Assembly (NCBI RefSeq): GCF_001428745.1
Contig: NZ_LMIO01000002.1
Coordinates: forward strand, 558,001-622,000
From: Leifsonia sp. Root227
Lineage (GTDB): Bacteria; Actinomycetota; Actinomycetes; Actinomycetales; Microbacteriaceae
DNA: 64,000 nt
Direction: 5' to 3'
Below the pieces are notes generated by a model. The model did not search any database. It was not told where the DNA came from and saw only the letters and a program-made list of their open reading frames with translations. The position numbers and the translations under genes were made by a program. This document shows positions 7,594 through 15,871 of this stretch, one piece after another (position 1 is the first letter of the stretch; every line of letters starts with the position of its first letter).

Positions 7594-7746
7594 TGATCTT
7601 TGTGTCGCGGCCAGGCTCTGCCACAGGGGAGCCAGCACTTCTCGCGCACACCCCATACCGTTGATTCCCGGTCGTCGCCTGCGCTGAGCAGGGGAAGGCC
7701 CCAAGTCCGTCCTCGACCTGTGGCGGGTACAGAGAGCGAACACGCA

Positions 7747-8094
7747 ATGCATATCCTCGACCACGTCGATGCCGCTTCCCTGAAGCAGGACATCCCCGAC
7801 TTCCGCGCGGGCGACACCGTCAAGGTTCACGTCAACATCATCGAGGGCAGCCGCTCCCGTATCCAGGTCTTCCAGGGCGTCGTCATCGGCCGCTCCAACG
7901 AGGGCGTGCGCGAGACCTTCACGGTCCGCAAGGTCAGCTTCCAGGTCGGCGTCGAGCGTACGTTCCCCGTGCACTCCCCGGTCATCGACAAGATCGAGGT
8001 CGTCACCCGCGGTGACGTCCGTCGCGCCAAGCTCTACTACCTGCGCGAACTGCGCGGCAAGAAGGCGAAGATCAAGGAGAAGCGCGACAACTAG
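7747..8094 (+). CDS. rplS: 50S ribosomal protein L19
   Basis: A 115-residue bL19, close to the usual length. Recognised by [56 protein letters not shown] and the basic C-terminus [19 protein letters not shown]19 sits at the 30S-50S interface. ATG 7747 gives the canonical N-terminus; the ribosome binding site (AGAG) is weak. It is followed by a hairpin and then lepB, the usual actinobacterial order. Confidence 0.98.
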   Translation: MHILDHVDAASLKQDIPDFRAGDTVKVHVNIIEGSRSRIQVFQGVVIGRSNEGVRETFTVRKVSFQVGVERTFPVHSPVIDKIEVVTRGDVRRAKLYYLRELRGKKAKIKEKRDN

Positions 8095-8147
8095 GCTTCG
8101 CCGAAGTCGTCGGATTCTCGACGCGCGCGGCCGCCGCGTGCGTCTGT

Positions 8148-8188
8148 CCTGAGCTCCCTGTCCCATACACTTGGGCAGGGAGCTCAGG
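8148..8188 (+). terminator. Hairpin between rplS and lepB
   Basis: CCTGAGCTCCCTG pairs with CAGGGAGCTCAGG, extended by CCCA/TGGG. It ends 7 nt before the lepB ATG and is not followed by a T-run, so it is more likely an attenuating or RNA-processing hairpin than a full terminator. It may also bury the lepB translation start region. Confidence 0.6.
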
Positions 8189-8195
8189 CGGTTAA

Positions 8196-8954
8196 ATGAC
8201 GGATGAAGCAGTGCCCACCCGGTCGGACCGCGTGGCGAAGGAACGGCGCGGGAAGACCCGGCGCAGACGGCGCAGCACGAAGCTGTTCTTCCGCGACCTG
8301 CTGGTCATCGTGGTCGTCGCCGTCCTGGTGTCGTTCCTGGTCAAGACGTTCGTCGTCCGCTCGTTCTACATCCCCTCCGCTTCGATGGAGAACACGCTCC
8401 AGATCAACGACAGGATCATCGTCAACGAGCTGGAGCCAGGGCTCGTCCCGATCAGCCACGGCGATGTCGTCGTGTTCCGCGACCCTGGCGGCTGGCTCCC
8501 CCCGCAGCCGCCGACCAGGCAGAGCCCGCTCGCGCAGGCCGTCGACTCCGCGCTGACCTTCGTCGGCCTGTCCGCCTCCGACAGCGATGACCACCTGGTG
8601 AAACGCGTGATCGGGCTGCCGGGCGACCACGTCGCCTGCTGCAACGCGGACGGCAGGATCACGGTCAACGGAACGCCCATCGACGAGCCGTACATCCTGC
8701 TCCAGCCCGGCAACGTGAACGCCGCGACACTCGCCTTCGACGTCACGGTTCCGAAGGGCGAACTGTGGGTGATGGGAGATAATCGTTACAACTCTCAGGA
8801 CTCCTCCCGCAATCAGAGCCTTCCAGGTCACGGGTTCGTCCCGATCGACCACGTCGTCGGTCGCGCGTTCGTGATCAGCTGGCCTGCCGGCAGGTGGACC
8901 TGGCTCGACAACTACCCGGATGTGTTCCGCGGCGTGGAGGAGGACAAGCGATGA
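8196..8954 (+). CDS. lepB: Signal peptidase I
   Basis: A 252-residue type I signal peptidase. A basic N-terminus (RGKTRRRRRSTKLFF) precedes one membrane segment (LLVIVVVAVLVSFLVKTFVV), then the catalytic Ser in YIPSASMENTLQINDRI, the general-base Lys in DHLVKRVIGLPGD, and the conserved GDNRYNSQDSS box. It cleaves Sec and Tat signal peptides on the outer membrane face, and should serve the several exported proteins in this window. No Shine-Dalgarno sequence is visible; the start follows a hairpin. It overlaps rnhB by ATGA. Confidence 0.97.
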   Translation: MTDEAVPTRSDRVAKERRGKTRRRRRSTKLFFRDLLVIVVVAVLVSFLVKTFVVRSFYIPSASMENTLQINDRIIVNELEPGLVPISHGDVVVFRDPGGWLPPQPPTRQSPLAQAVDSALTFVGLSASDSDDHLVKRVIGLPGDHVACCNADGRITVNGTPIDEPYILLQPGNVNAATLAFDVTVPKGELWVMGDNRYNSQDSSRNQSLPGHGFVPIDHVVGRAFVISWPAGRWTWLDNYPDVFRGVEEDKR

Positions 8955-9616
8955 TGGCGCCGGTGACTCCCACCCTCCGCTTCGAGAAGTCCCTCTACCG
9001 TTCAGGGGTGACCTCGATCGTCGCCGTCGACGAGGTCGGCCGGGGAGCACTCGCCGGGCCGGTGGCGGTCGGAATGGTCGTGATCGACACCGCGGTCAAG
9101 CGCATCCCGGTCGGGCTCCGCGACTCGAAGCTGCTGGCAGAGCCGGCACGCGAGGCGATCGAGCCGTTCTGCCGCAAGTGGGTGCTGCACCACGCGGTCG
9201 GAATGGCGTCCGCCGCCGAGGTGGACTCGCTCGGCATCATGCGCTGCCTCGGGCTCGCGGGAGCCCGCGCGCTCGCGCTGCTGGAGGAGGGCGGCGCCGA
9301 GATCCGGGAGAGCACCCTCATCCTGGACGGCAACTACGACTACCTCAACCCGGCGCTGATGCGTCCGGCGAACGTCGTCACCAGGATCAAGGCGGACAGG
9401 GACTGCGCATCCGTCGCCGCCGCCAGCGTGATCGCGAAAGTGGCGAGGGACAGGCTGATGATCCAGCACGACACGGAGTTCCCCGGCTACGGCTGGGCAT
9501 CCAACAAGGGCTACTCGAGCCGCGAGCACTTCGACGCGATCTCCGAACTCGGGCCGAGCGCCCTGCACCGGCTGACCTGGCTGCGGGATGCGGCGACGCT
9601 GCCCATTCCGACATGA
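8951..9616 (+). CDS. rnhB: Ribonuclease HII
   Basis: A 221-residue RNase HII that removes ribonucleotides and RNA primers from DNA. The catalytic acidic residues are visible in IVAVDEVGRGALAGP (Asp, Glu), TLILDGNYDYL (Asp) and IKADRDCASVAAASVIAKVARD (Asp). ATG 8951 overlaps the lepB stop (ATGA), indicating translational coupling; the next ATG (8954) is possible. It belongs to the lepB-rnhB-DUF2469 group that is conserved in Actinobacteria. Confidence 0.97.
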   Translation: MMAPVTPTLRFEKSLYRSGVTSIVAVDEVGRGALAGPVAVGMVVIDTAVKRIPVGLRDSKLLAEPAREAIEPFCRKWVLHHAVGMASAAEVDSLGIMRCLGLAGARALALLEEGGAEIRESTLILDGNYDYLNPALMRPANVVTRIKADRDCASVAAASVIAKVARDRLMIQHDTEFPGYGWASNKGYSSREHFDAISELGPSALHRLTWLRDAATLPIPT

Positions 9617-9645
9617 CCCCCTTCGCGGCATAGACTTGTCGAACA

Positions 9646-9969
9646 ATGGATGAAGACGAGTTCGACGACTACGACCGCGAGGTCGAGTTGGCTTTGTACC
9701 GCGAATACCGGGACGTCGTCTCGCAGTTCAAGTACGTGATCGAGACCGAGCGCCGGTTCTACCTCGCGAACGAGGTGGAATTCGTGCGCAGGGACACCGA
9801 GCACGACTTCTACTTCGAGCTGACGATGAACGATGTGTGGGTGTGGGACGTGTACCGTTCCGACCGCTTCGTGAAGTCGGTGCGCGTGCTCACGTTCAAG
9901 GATGTGAACATCGAGGAGCTCTCGAGCAAGGAGTTCGAGCTCCCGAAGGAACTCGCGCTCGACGAGTAG
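9646..9969 (+). CDS. DUF2469 family protein
   Basis: A 107-residue acidic protein (MDEDEFDDYDREVELALYRE, FYFELTMNDVWVWDVYR, FVKSVRVLTFKDVNIEEL) matching the small DUF2469 family that occurs almost only in Actinobacteria, downstream of rnhB. Function unknown. TAGACT lies 9 nt before the ATG and there is no clear ribosome binding site, so the transcript is probably leaderless or nearly so. Confidence 0.93.
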   Translation: MDEDEFDDYDREVELALYREYRDVVSQFKYVIETERRFYLANEVEFVRRDTEHDFYFELTMNDVWVWDVYRSDRFVKSVRVLTFKDVNIEELSSKEFELPKELALDE

Positions 9970-10067
9970 TTCTCCCCAACCAGGGTCTTCCGGGCTGTTC
10001 TCCACAGATTCGCTCCCGCTGTTCTCCCACGACGACCGCCACGTGAGGCTGTCTTCAGGAGGCAGCA

Positions 10068-10424
10068 ATGGCAGCGAAAGACGAGTTGGGGCGCCGCGGC
10101 GAAGACGTGGCGGCAGAATGGTTCGCGCGGCGAGGGTTCGTCGTGCTCGAACGCAATTGGCGATGCGCGGCGGGTGAGCTCGACCTGATCGTCCGTGGCG
10201 ACGGGGTGACCGTCGTCGCGGAGGTGAAGACCAGGACGTCGGTGGCGTACGGCCATCCGTTCGAGGCGATCACAGCGGCGAAGGCCGCCCGCTTGAGACG
10301 TCTGGCGGCCGAGTGGTGCCGGGTGCGAGGGCCCATTCCCGGCCCGATCCGGATCGACGCGGTCGCAGTCATCGACGCGTGGAGCGCTGCGCCATCGGTC
10401 GAGCACCTCGCAGGCGTCGCCTGA
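10068..10424 (+). CDS. UPF0102 family protein YraN
   Basis: A 118-residue endonuclease-like protein of the UPF0102/YraN family: [25 protein letters not shown], then the PD-(D/E)XK-like core [24 protein letters not shown] 10068 has AGGAGG 5-6 nt upstream. Its stop overlaps the comM start (TGATG), so the two are translationally coupled. The yraN-comM-dprA order is widespread and ties the group to handling of incoming DNA, although YraN has no settled function. Confidence 0.93.
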   Translation: MAAKDELGRRGEDVAAEWFARRGFVVLERNWRCAAGELDLIVRGDGVTVVAEVKTRTSVAYGHPFEAITAAKAARLRRLAAEWCRVRGPIPGPIRIDAVAVIDAWSAAPSVEHLAGVA

Positions 10425-11785
10425 TGTCCATCGCGCGCACATACGCCGTCGCGCTGAACGGCGTCGACGGCGACATCGTGGAGGTCGAGGCCGACATCGC
10501 CGCCGGGCTTCCGGCGTTCTCCCTGATCGGTCTGCCGGACACGGCGCTCGGCGAGTCGCGCAAGCGCGTGGTCTCCGCTGCGATGAACGCCGGCTGCCCG
10601 CTCACCACGCGCAAGCTCACGGTCAACCTGTCACCGGCGTCCCTCCGCAAGCAGGGCTCCGCCTTCGACCTCGCCATCGCCGTCGCGGCTCTCGCGGCGG
10701 CAGGCGATCTCAGCCCGGAGTCGGCGGCGACCACCGTGCACCTCGGCGAGCTGGGCCTCGACGGCAGGCTGCGTCCCGTTCCCGGAATCCTGCCGGCGGT
10801 CATCGCCGCACGCGCGGCCGGCTTCTCTCGGGTCGTCGTCCCCACCGCGAACGCGGAGGAGGCCGAGCTGGTCGACGGGATGGAGGTGGTCCCGGTCGCG
10901 AGCCTGAGGCACGTCGCCATCCACCACGGCAGCTCCCTCGACCCTGTCGATGTCGAGTCTGTCACCCTCGGGCCGGGTCCCGGCGCGGCCTCCGCGACCG
11001 CTGCGAGCTCCGCGACCTCCGCTCCTGGCGCTGCTGCGCCTCCCGAGCCCGACCTCGCCGACGTCGCGGGCAACGAAGACGCGGTGGAGGCTCTCGTGGT
11101 CGCGGCGGCGGGTGGCCACCACCTGTCGATGGTCGGTCCGCCAGGGGCAGGCAAGACGATGCTCGCGTCCCGGCTGCCCGGGCTGCTGCCCGACCTCACC
11201 CCGGAGCAGGCGCTGGAGGTCACCTGCATCCGTTCGCTCGGCGATGGGCGTGGGGTCGGTGCGGTCGGCTCCGGGGGCGCTCTGATCCGGCGCCCGCCGT
11301 TCGAGGCGCCGCACCACACCGCCTCCGCAGCCGCGATCGTCGGAGGAGGCACGATGAGGATCGTGCCTGGCGCGATCGTGCGCGCCTCGAACGGCGTCCT
11401 CTTCCTCGACGAGGCGGCCGAGTTCCCGCCGTCCGTCCTGGACGCCCTCCGGCAGCCGCTGGAGTCCGGCACCATCACCATCCACCGGGCGAACGGCATC
11501 GCTAAGTTACATTTATGCACATGGTTACTTGTGCGATCTACGTCCGGCAATCGAAGGCCGACGACGAAGGTATCGACCGGCAGATTGAGCGTTGCACCGC
11601 TCTGGCTCAGAAGCGTGGTTGGGGCGTGCACGCCGTTTACGCGGATAACGATATCTCCGCTTCAAAGGCGCGTGGCCCGAAGACGGCATGGGGCCGAATG
11701 CTTGCAGAGGCGAACGCCTTTGAATACGTGGTGGGCGTCGATGTTGACCGGCTCGTTCGATCGAATCGAGACCTCATCGCGCTAG
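10424..11785 (+). pseudogene. comM: comM 5' part, interrupted by mobile element
   Basis: Codons 1-360 (to 11502) encode the N-terminal part of ComM, an AAA+ Mg-chelatase-like helicase that drives branch migration of transforming DNA. Visible are the start [17 protein letters not shown], Walker A GPPGAGKT (about 238-245) and Walker [12 protein letters not shown] (about 324-334). The frame then runs into the element and ends at 11785 after about 93 foreign residues that overlap the recombinase gene in another frame. The NPCPCG segment, arginine finger region and C-terminal domain are lost to the right-hand fragment, so this product should be inactive. Removal of the element would rebuild a 560-residue ComM. 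Confidence 0.93.
11498..11502. repeat. Left junction core (attL) of the comM element
   Basis: ATCGC in the comM context GGCATCGC. The same five bases recur at 15867-15871. Crossover within this short identity, as is usual for serine integrases, explains both junctions. Confidence 0.75.
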
Positions 11786-12933
11786 ATGATGCGAGCCTCA
11801 AGCTCGTCACGGTCGATGGTGAGATTGACCTCAGCACAGCAGACGGTGAGTTTCGAGCGGCCATGCTTGCGTCCATTGCCCGCTTCGAAGTCCGGCGCAA
11901 GGGTGAGCGCCAGCAGCGCGCGAATGCGGCACGGGCGGACAAGGGCGTGCCGCTTATGGGCCGCAGACCATTCGGCTGGGAGGTCGATCAAGTTACGGTC
12001 CGCGAGTCGGAGGCAGAGGCGATTCGATGGGCCTATTCGCAAGTCCTCGCTGGCGCGTCTCTTTACTCAGTCGTGAAGGCGTGGAATGACCAAAGCATCA
12101 CCAGCGCACAGGGCAATGCGTGGAGCACGGCTCAACTCCGGAAGATGTTCAAGCGGGAGCGCAACTACGGCGCGCTGCTCTATAAGGGCACGGTCTCCGA
12201 AGATTCGGCCATTGAGCCCATCGTTACAAAGGATCAGTGGCAAGCAGTCGTCGCAATCCTGGAAGGCAGGTCCACCGCTGGCAAGGGGCGCAAGCCGGTT
12301 CACTCATTCCTCACCAACGTTGTCACCTGCGGTGTCTGTGGCTCTCGGATGCGAGCCAACTGGGTCACATTCAAAGGCAAGCGCACGCGCAACTACCTCT
12401 GCGAGACCAAGCTTGACCGCCGACTATCTGACGGGCGCACTCACGTTGGGATCGCAGCTCACATCATCGAGCCCGAAGTGGTCACCGCGCTTTGGATGAC
12501 GCTGGTTGTCCAAGGTGGCCGTGCCGAACAAGCCGACGATGCCGAAGTGCTGCGTCTGCGCATTGCTCTAAGTGACATCGAGCGCCGCCGTCGCGCTGTG
12601 CAAGAGCTGTGGCTAGAGGATGGCGCAGACCACACCCACCTTCGAAAGCTGCTCGCTGGCCTAGGGTCCGAGTGGGACAAGACCAACCAAGCGCTGACCG
12701 CGATCCTGTCGGAGAACGTAGGCAAAGGGCTATCCGATGCGCTCCGTGAAGCGTTCATCCCCAGCGGCGATGAACAAGAGCACGCCACCGCCCTGGGAGG
12801 CTCCAAAGAGGCATTTGTGGCGGCGTTTGAGTCCATGTCCACCGACGCCCAGCGCGAGCTTGTGCGTGCGAATCTAAGCGTGCAGGTGAACCCAGGCTAC
12901 GGAGGCAAGCGCGTAGAAATTGCTCCGCGCTAA
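11515..12933 (+). CDS. Large serine recombinase (integrase)
   Basis: A 472-residue large serine recombinase. Residues 1-150 are the resolvase-type catalytic domain, with the nucleophile Ser in [29 protein letters not shown], and the E-helix [20 protein letters not shown] recombinase domain follows ([10 protein letters not shown] ... [18 protein letters not shown]), then a zinc ribbon (TCGVCGSRM ... RNYLC) and a C-terminal coiled coil (about 340-440). It starts 13 nt inside the left junction, at ATG 11515 or ATG 11521. It should catalyse attP x attB integration at comM; excision would need a directionality factor, perhaps one of the small neighbours. All catalytic-domain landmarks appear intact. 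Confidence 0.95.
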   Translation: MHMVTCAIYVRQSKADDEGIDRQIERCTALAQKRGWGVHAVYADNDISASKARGPKTAWGRMLAEANAFEYVVGVDVDRLVRSNRDLIALDDASLKLVTVDGEIDLSTADGEFRAAMLASIARFEVRRKGERQQRANAARADKGVPLMGRRPFGWEVDQVTVRESEAEAIRWAYSQVLAGASLYSVVKAWNDQSITSAQGNAWSTAQLRKMFKRERNYGALLYKGTVSEDSAIEPIVTKDQWQAVVAILEGRSTAGKGRKPVHSFLTNVVTCGVCGSRMRANWVTFKGKRTRNYLCETKLDRRLSDGRTHVGIAAHIIEPEVVTALWMTLVVQGGRAEQADDAEVLRLRIALSDIERRRRAVQELWLEDGADHTHLRKLLAGLGSEWDKTNQALTAILSENVGKGLSDALREAFIPSGDEQEHATALGGSKEAFVAAFESMSTDAQRELVRANLSVQVNPGYGGKRVEIAPR

Positions 12934-12942
12934 GGTCACGCT

Positions 12943-13101
12943 ATGGACGACGAACTCGATAGGGCGGACACGCTGATAGCCCAGGCACGCAAGACAATCA
13001 ACAGCATGCAAACGCACTGGCCGCACAACCTGGAAGTGACCCTGGACCAGCTAGCTGAAGCGCTCGCAATCCTCGCAAGCCGTCTGCGACAGGACGACTA
13101 G
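12943..13101 (+). CDS. 52-aa protein downstream of the recombinase
   Basis: A short open frame from ATG 12943 to TAG 13101 begins 9 nt after the recombinase stop and encodes an acidic-amphipathic, likely all-helical peptide (MDDELDRADTLIAQARKTIN, then LDQLAEALAILASRLRQDD). It probably shares the recombinase transcript. Recombination directionality factors of serine integrases are often small proteins encoded nearby, but nothing in the sequence proves that role. Its last bases overlap the stop of the convergent gene. Confidence 0.55.
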   Translation: MDDELDRADTLIAQARKTINSMQTHWPHNLEVTLDQLAEALAILASRLRQDD

Positions 13102-13775
13102 GTACTGCTAGCGTCGCCGTCACTCTCGCCCTTGGTGTCGATCAACCACGGCAAGCCGATTTTCGTGCCTGCCCGATACTTGATCACGCCGTCAATCGAG
13201 TCGCGCAATGTTAGCTGCAACGAATAGTGTTTGCCGACTTCGCTCACGCCCGTCGAAATGACAACGGTCGCCCCTTTTAGAGCGAAGGATGTCCCGTCCA
13301 GGGCGTCTGCGATCCCAGCGGCCATAACCTGCCTAGTTGCGATGTCGTCCGGGTCGAGCTTGACGGCCAACCCCAAGTCACGGAGTACAAGGTTTAGCTC
13401 CCGTATGACATCTTCCACGGGATAGGCCAGCGGAACGTGCAGCCTTCCGCCGTGCGTGAAAACGATTCGCACGCGCCGGGCATAGCGTTCCAGGTACTCG
13501 AAAGTCTGGCCCTTGTTGCGTTCGTCGTGTGCCACGCTGTGGCCCAAGTCGAGCAACATCGACCCTTTTGGGGCATATCCCCGAGTCAATATCAGAAGAG
13601 ACACCATATCCGAGCGGTTCACCGGCTCATTGGAAGCGAGCCGCGCAACGATCCACTGAAGATGGTTTAGGTCACTTTCACGCACGGTTGGAACGTAGCG
13701 CATTGCCCCGACTAGGCAAGGGTCAACACGGCGTCCTTTTGCGTCCGACGCGTGAATCTTGCCTTCGCCAATCAA
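13098..13775 (-). CDS. Unknown 225-aa protein of the element
   Basis: A 225-residue soluble protein on the opposite strand to the recombinase, with no recognised domain. Notable stretches are MVSLLILTRGYAPKGSMLLD, LGHSVAHDERNKGQTFEYLERYARRVRIVF and a C-terminal KHYSLQLTLRDSIDGVIKYR. HSVAHDERN is a cluster of polar residues that could be catalytic but matches no motif I know. The start may be TTG 13775 with AGGA upstream. Base composition is lower in GC than the host genes. Being the only full-length cytoplasmic cargo besides the recombinase, it could be a regulator, immunity or defence function; this is speculation. Confidence 0.6.
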   Translation of the reverse strand: MIGEGKIHASDAKGRRVDPCLVGAMRYVPTVRESDLNHLQWIVARLASNEPVNRSDMVSLLILTRGYAPKGSMLLDLGHSVAHDERNKGQTFEYLERYARRVRIVFTHGGRLHVPLAYPVEDVIRELNLVLRDLGLAVKLDPDDIATRQVMAAGIADALDGTSFALKGATVVISTGVSEVGKHYSLQLTLRDSIDGVIKYRAGTKIGLPWLIDTKGESDGDASST

Positions 13776-13844
13776 TCCTGTGATCTTTCCCTGAGAACGT
13801 CACGGTGACAGTGCCTGTCACGGTGTCTGTGGCGTAAGGCGCTC

Positions 13845-14609
13845 GTGCGGTCCAGGCAGATTGACTATGTGCACGACACGCTAACGCTCACCCTGGCGTC
13901 TGCTGAGGCCAAGCTTGACGATTACGCGCTAGCGGACCTCAACGACTACGCACCTGGCACCATCAACGCGGATACCCTCGTCAACAACGTACTAGCGCGC
14001 CTAGGCGAAGGTCCCACGGTCGCATCCACTCTTAGCGGCAACATCGTTGACCCTGCCAGTAAGTGGCTTCGCGGGGACACCGCCCGTAAGTTCCTGCAAC
14101 CGATTCTCGACGCCAAGAACGCGACGCTCTATTGCAACCTCGCGGGAGGCCAATGGATCATCAGCGACAAGACCACTGGTAGCCCCTTCACAGGGACGGC
14201 CACGATCACGTACGGCGACAATCTTGTTTCCGCTGTCGGCTCGGTTGACCTCGAACGCGGCGACTGGGGCGACGCCGCCGCCGTCTCGTATCGATGGGCA
14301 GACGCGGCGGGTGTGTCTCGCACGAAGTTCTACACGTCGAGCATCGTCATCCCGTATCACCGGACATTCGTCCAAGCTTTCAACACACCTGATCCGGGCT
14401 TCGACTCCTCCTCAGGCTTGGCGAACCGCGCCTACACTCGCGGCGTCATCCTCACGGTGACGTGCCTTTCAGACCGACAAATCTTCCCCGGCTACACAGT
14501 CACGGTTGTACTGCCGGATGGCACATACACGGCAACCGTGCGCGCCTGCGCGTGGGAGTACCCGGCAGACACCATCACCCTCACGCTCGAAAACGTTGTG
14601 AAGATTTAG
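13845..14609 (+). CDS. Phage tail-type protein, probably 5'-truncated
   Basis: A 254-residue frame (possible GTG start at 13845) rich in beta-strand-like sequence: DYVHDTLTLTLASAEAKLDD, GDWGDAAAVSYRWADAAGVS, GYTVTVVLPDGTYTATVRAC and the end DTITLTLENVVKI. The start is abrupt, in the middle of a domain, with no ribosome binding site. The style matches the C-terminal region of minor tail or tail-associated proteins of actinobacterial siphophages. I read it as the surviving 3' part of a tail gene after deletion of upstream phage genes. Function inferred from style and neighbours only. Confidence 0.5.
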   Translation: MRSRQIDYVHDTLTLTLASAEAKLDDYALADLNDYAPGTINADTLVNNVLARLGEGPTVASTLSGNIVDPASKWLRGDTARKFLQPILDAKNATLYCNLAGGQWIISDKTTGSPFTGTATITYGDNLVSAVGSVDLERGDWGDAAAVSYRWADAAGVSRTKFYTSSIVIPYHRTFVQAFNTPDPGFDSSSGLANRAYTRGVILTVTCLSDRQIFPGYTVTVVLPDGTYTATVRACAWEYPADTITLTLENVVKI

Positions 14610-14617
14610 GAAGACCC

Positions 14618-14785
14618 ATGAATGCACGCGCCATGATCGAAGCCGCCATTGCCGCAGCGGTCGCACGGCTCTCCGACAAGCAGACCGCAGCCGCCGACCT
14701 AGCCGAAGACATCCGTAAGGAACAGGCCACTATCGCTGACCTCGACGCGGCACTTTCCGCCTTGCCCGAAGCGCCGGATCAGTGA
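14618..14785 (+). CDS. Small phage-type helical protein, 55 aa
   Basis: ATG 14618, preceded by AGGAAGA, opens a 55-residue frame: an Ala-rich helix followed by a coiled-coil-like EDIRKEQATIADLDAALSAL. Its stop overlaps the GTG of the next gene (GTGA). Such small coiled-coil proteins are common between minor tail and lysis genes of siphophages. No specific function assigned. Confidence 0.5.
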   Translation: MNARAMIEAAIAAAVARLSDKQTAAADLAEDIRKEQATIADLDAALSALPEAPDQ

Positions 14786-15027
14786 ATCACGACGAAGGCT
14801 TTACCGCGCTCGCCGTTGCAATCGGACGCATTGAGGAGAAGGTCAACTCAATGACCGGAATGGACGACCGTCTGCGCGAAGTCGAAAAGAGCGTTGAACG
14901 CATCGAAGCTCGCGAAGTCCCGCGCGCCCCCTGGTACGCAGTTGTCGGCGGTATCGCGGGAGTTGTGGCCACCGTTGTATCCGCAGTTACGCTCATAGCA
15001 TTCGTCGCCCAGGGAACGGCGCACTAG
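14782..15027 (+). CDS. Putative holin-like phage membrane protein
   Basis: An 81-residue protein starting at GTG 14782. An amphipathic coiled coil (IEEKVNSMTGMDDRLREVEK ... ERIEAREV) precedes one membrane segment (WYAVVGGIAGVVATVVSAVTLIAF). This layout, placed after tail genes, is typical of small phage membrane proteins annotated as holins or hemolysin XhlA-like proteins. No endolysin is adjacent, so lysis function is not supported. It overlaps the upstream 55-aa gene by four bases. Confidence 0.5.
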   Translation: MNHDEGFTALAVAIGRIEEKVNSMTGMDDRLREVEKSVERIEAREVPRAPWYAVVGGIAGVVATVVSAVTLIAFVAQGTAH

Positions 15028-15039
15028 TGACTTGCTGCA

Positions 15040-15477
15040 CTACCCAACGTCTACGCAACCTGTTGCATTAGCGGCGCTCTGCGCGGTCCTCGCATCCGCG
15101 AGATACACTGTCGCTGTCGCAGTGTTCAGGCCCGCTTGTGCAGCTTTTGCCACATCCGCGAGCGCCTCAGCATAGAGCGAAAGGGCAGACTTGCACGCCC
15201 GAACTTTCGTTTCAGAATCCGAGAGGTTTCCTCGCAGGTCGCTGGCAACAGCCGTCGCGCTCTCCGCATCAGTCTTGGCTCGTGCCAAATCGTTCTTGAG
15301 CCTCGATATGTCCGACTGGGCTCTCTTCTCGGTCGAAGCGTGTGCAACGTTCACTGACACAGACCACGCGAGCAAACCGGCGGTAACGGCGAGAAGGGCG
15401 CCAAGACATATGGCGGTTATCCCTTGCCAGGTCATGCGTCGAGCTGTGGAACCTGGCACAGCTTCTTCATTGGACAT
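15040..15477 (-). CDS. Membrane-anchored coiled-coil protein of the element
   Basis: A 145-residue protein with an N-terminal membrane anchor (ITAICLGALLAVTAGLLAWSVS) and a predicted external coiled coil (EKRAQSDISRLKNDLARAKT ... SDLRGNLSDSETKVRACKSAL), ending in a Cys-containing tail. The start ATG 15477 is preceded by GGGAGGTCAAC. It could be a superinfection-exclusion or envelope-acting lysogenic gene, as such minus-strand genes next to integration modules often are, but no family is recognised. Confidence 0.55.
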   Translation of the reverse strand: MSNEEAVPGSTARRMTWQGITAICLGALLAVTAGLLAWSVSVNVAHASTEKRAQSDISRLKNDLARAKTDAESATAVASDLRGNLSDSETKVRACKSALSLYAEALADVAKAAQAGLNTATATVYLADARTAQSAANATGCVDVG

Positions 15478-15866
15478 GTTGACCTCCCAATCAGCTAAAG
15501 CCTAAGAATCTGATGGCCTGATCAATAGCCCCAAAATGAGGGCGGCTCAGATTTTCTGGGATTAAGCAGGAAAGGACCGGCAGCGCTACCGGTCCGATCA
15601 TGCCTTTCGGGTCAGATCAATGTGTCACAGTCAGGGCAACTCTGCCCCATCGGCCCAACATGATCGTCCCTATTGGGGCACACGTTGAGAGATTCGATCT
15701 CGTCTTGCTTAGGGGTTGATTCAATCAAAACCACTCCAATGCTCAAGGCGTATGGGTTAGCGGTTGTTGAATCGTCCTCACCTAATTATCGAACGCGCCT
15801 TCTTCAAAACCCGCGACCGTTCGCCACGGGTGAACAGCGCTCTATATGCCTAATTGATCTTTCGCG
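15478..15866. other. Gene-free right end of the element
   Basis: About 390 bp without a supported gene and with higher A+T than the host. It contains a near-perfect 22-bp palindrome at 15574-15595 (GGACCGG ... CCGGTCC) and a looser pairing of TGCCCCAT with ATTGGGGCA around 15643-15680. The last bases before the junction should form one arm of attP. Confidence 0.6.
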
Positions 15867-15871
15867 ATCGC
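15867..15871. repeat. Right junction core (attR) of the comM element
   Basis: Second copy of ATCGC, in the context GCGATCGCGACC, directly followed by the comM codons ACC TTT CCC. It pairs with 11498-11502. Confidence 0.75.

Larger units (their letters stand above)
11498..15866. mobile_element. 4,369-bp serine-recombinase element in comM
   Basis: The segment between the two ATCGC copies interrupts comM. Joining 11502 to 15872 gives GGC ATC GCG ACC TTT CCC, i.e. uninterrupted G-I-A-T-F-P within the conserved ComM sequence, and a single 1,683-nt frame. It encodes a large serine recombinase at the left end, a 52-aa protein, an unknown 225-aa protein on the minus strand, a tail-protein fragment, two small phage-type proteins, and an exported coiled-coil protein on the minus strand. 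Codon use is less GC-biased than the surrounding genes. It is too small for a functional phage, so it is a decayed prophage or a minimal integrative element. Confidence 0.9.

Noticed and set aside
11498..15871. Composite transposon or insertion sequence in comM
   Set aside because: No terminal inverted repeats and no transposase; the junctions and gene content fit a serine integrase.
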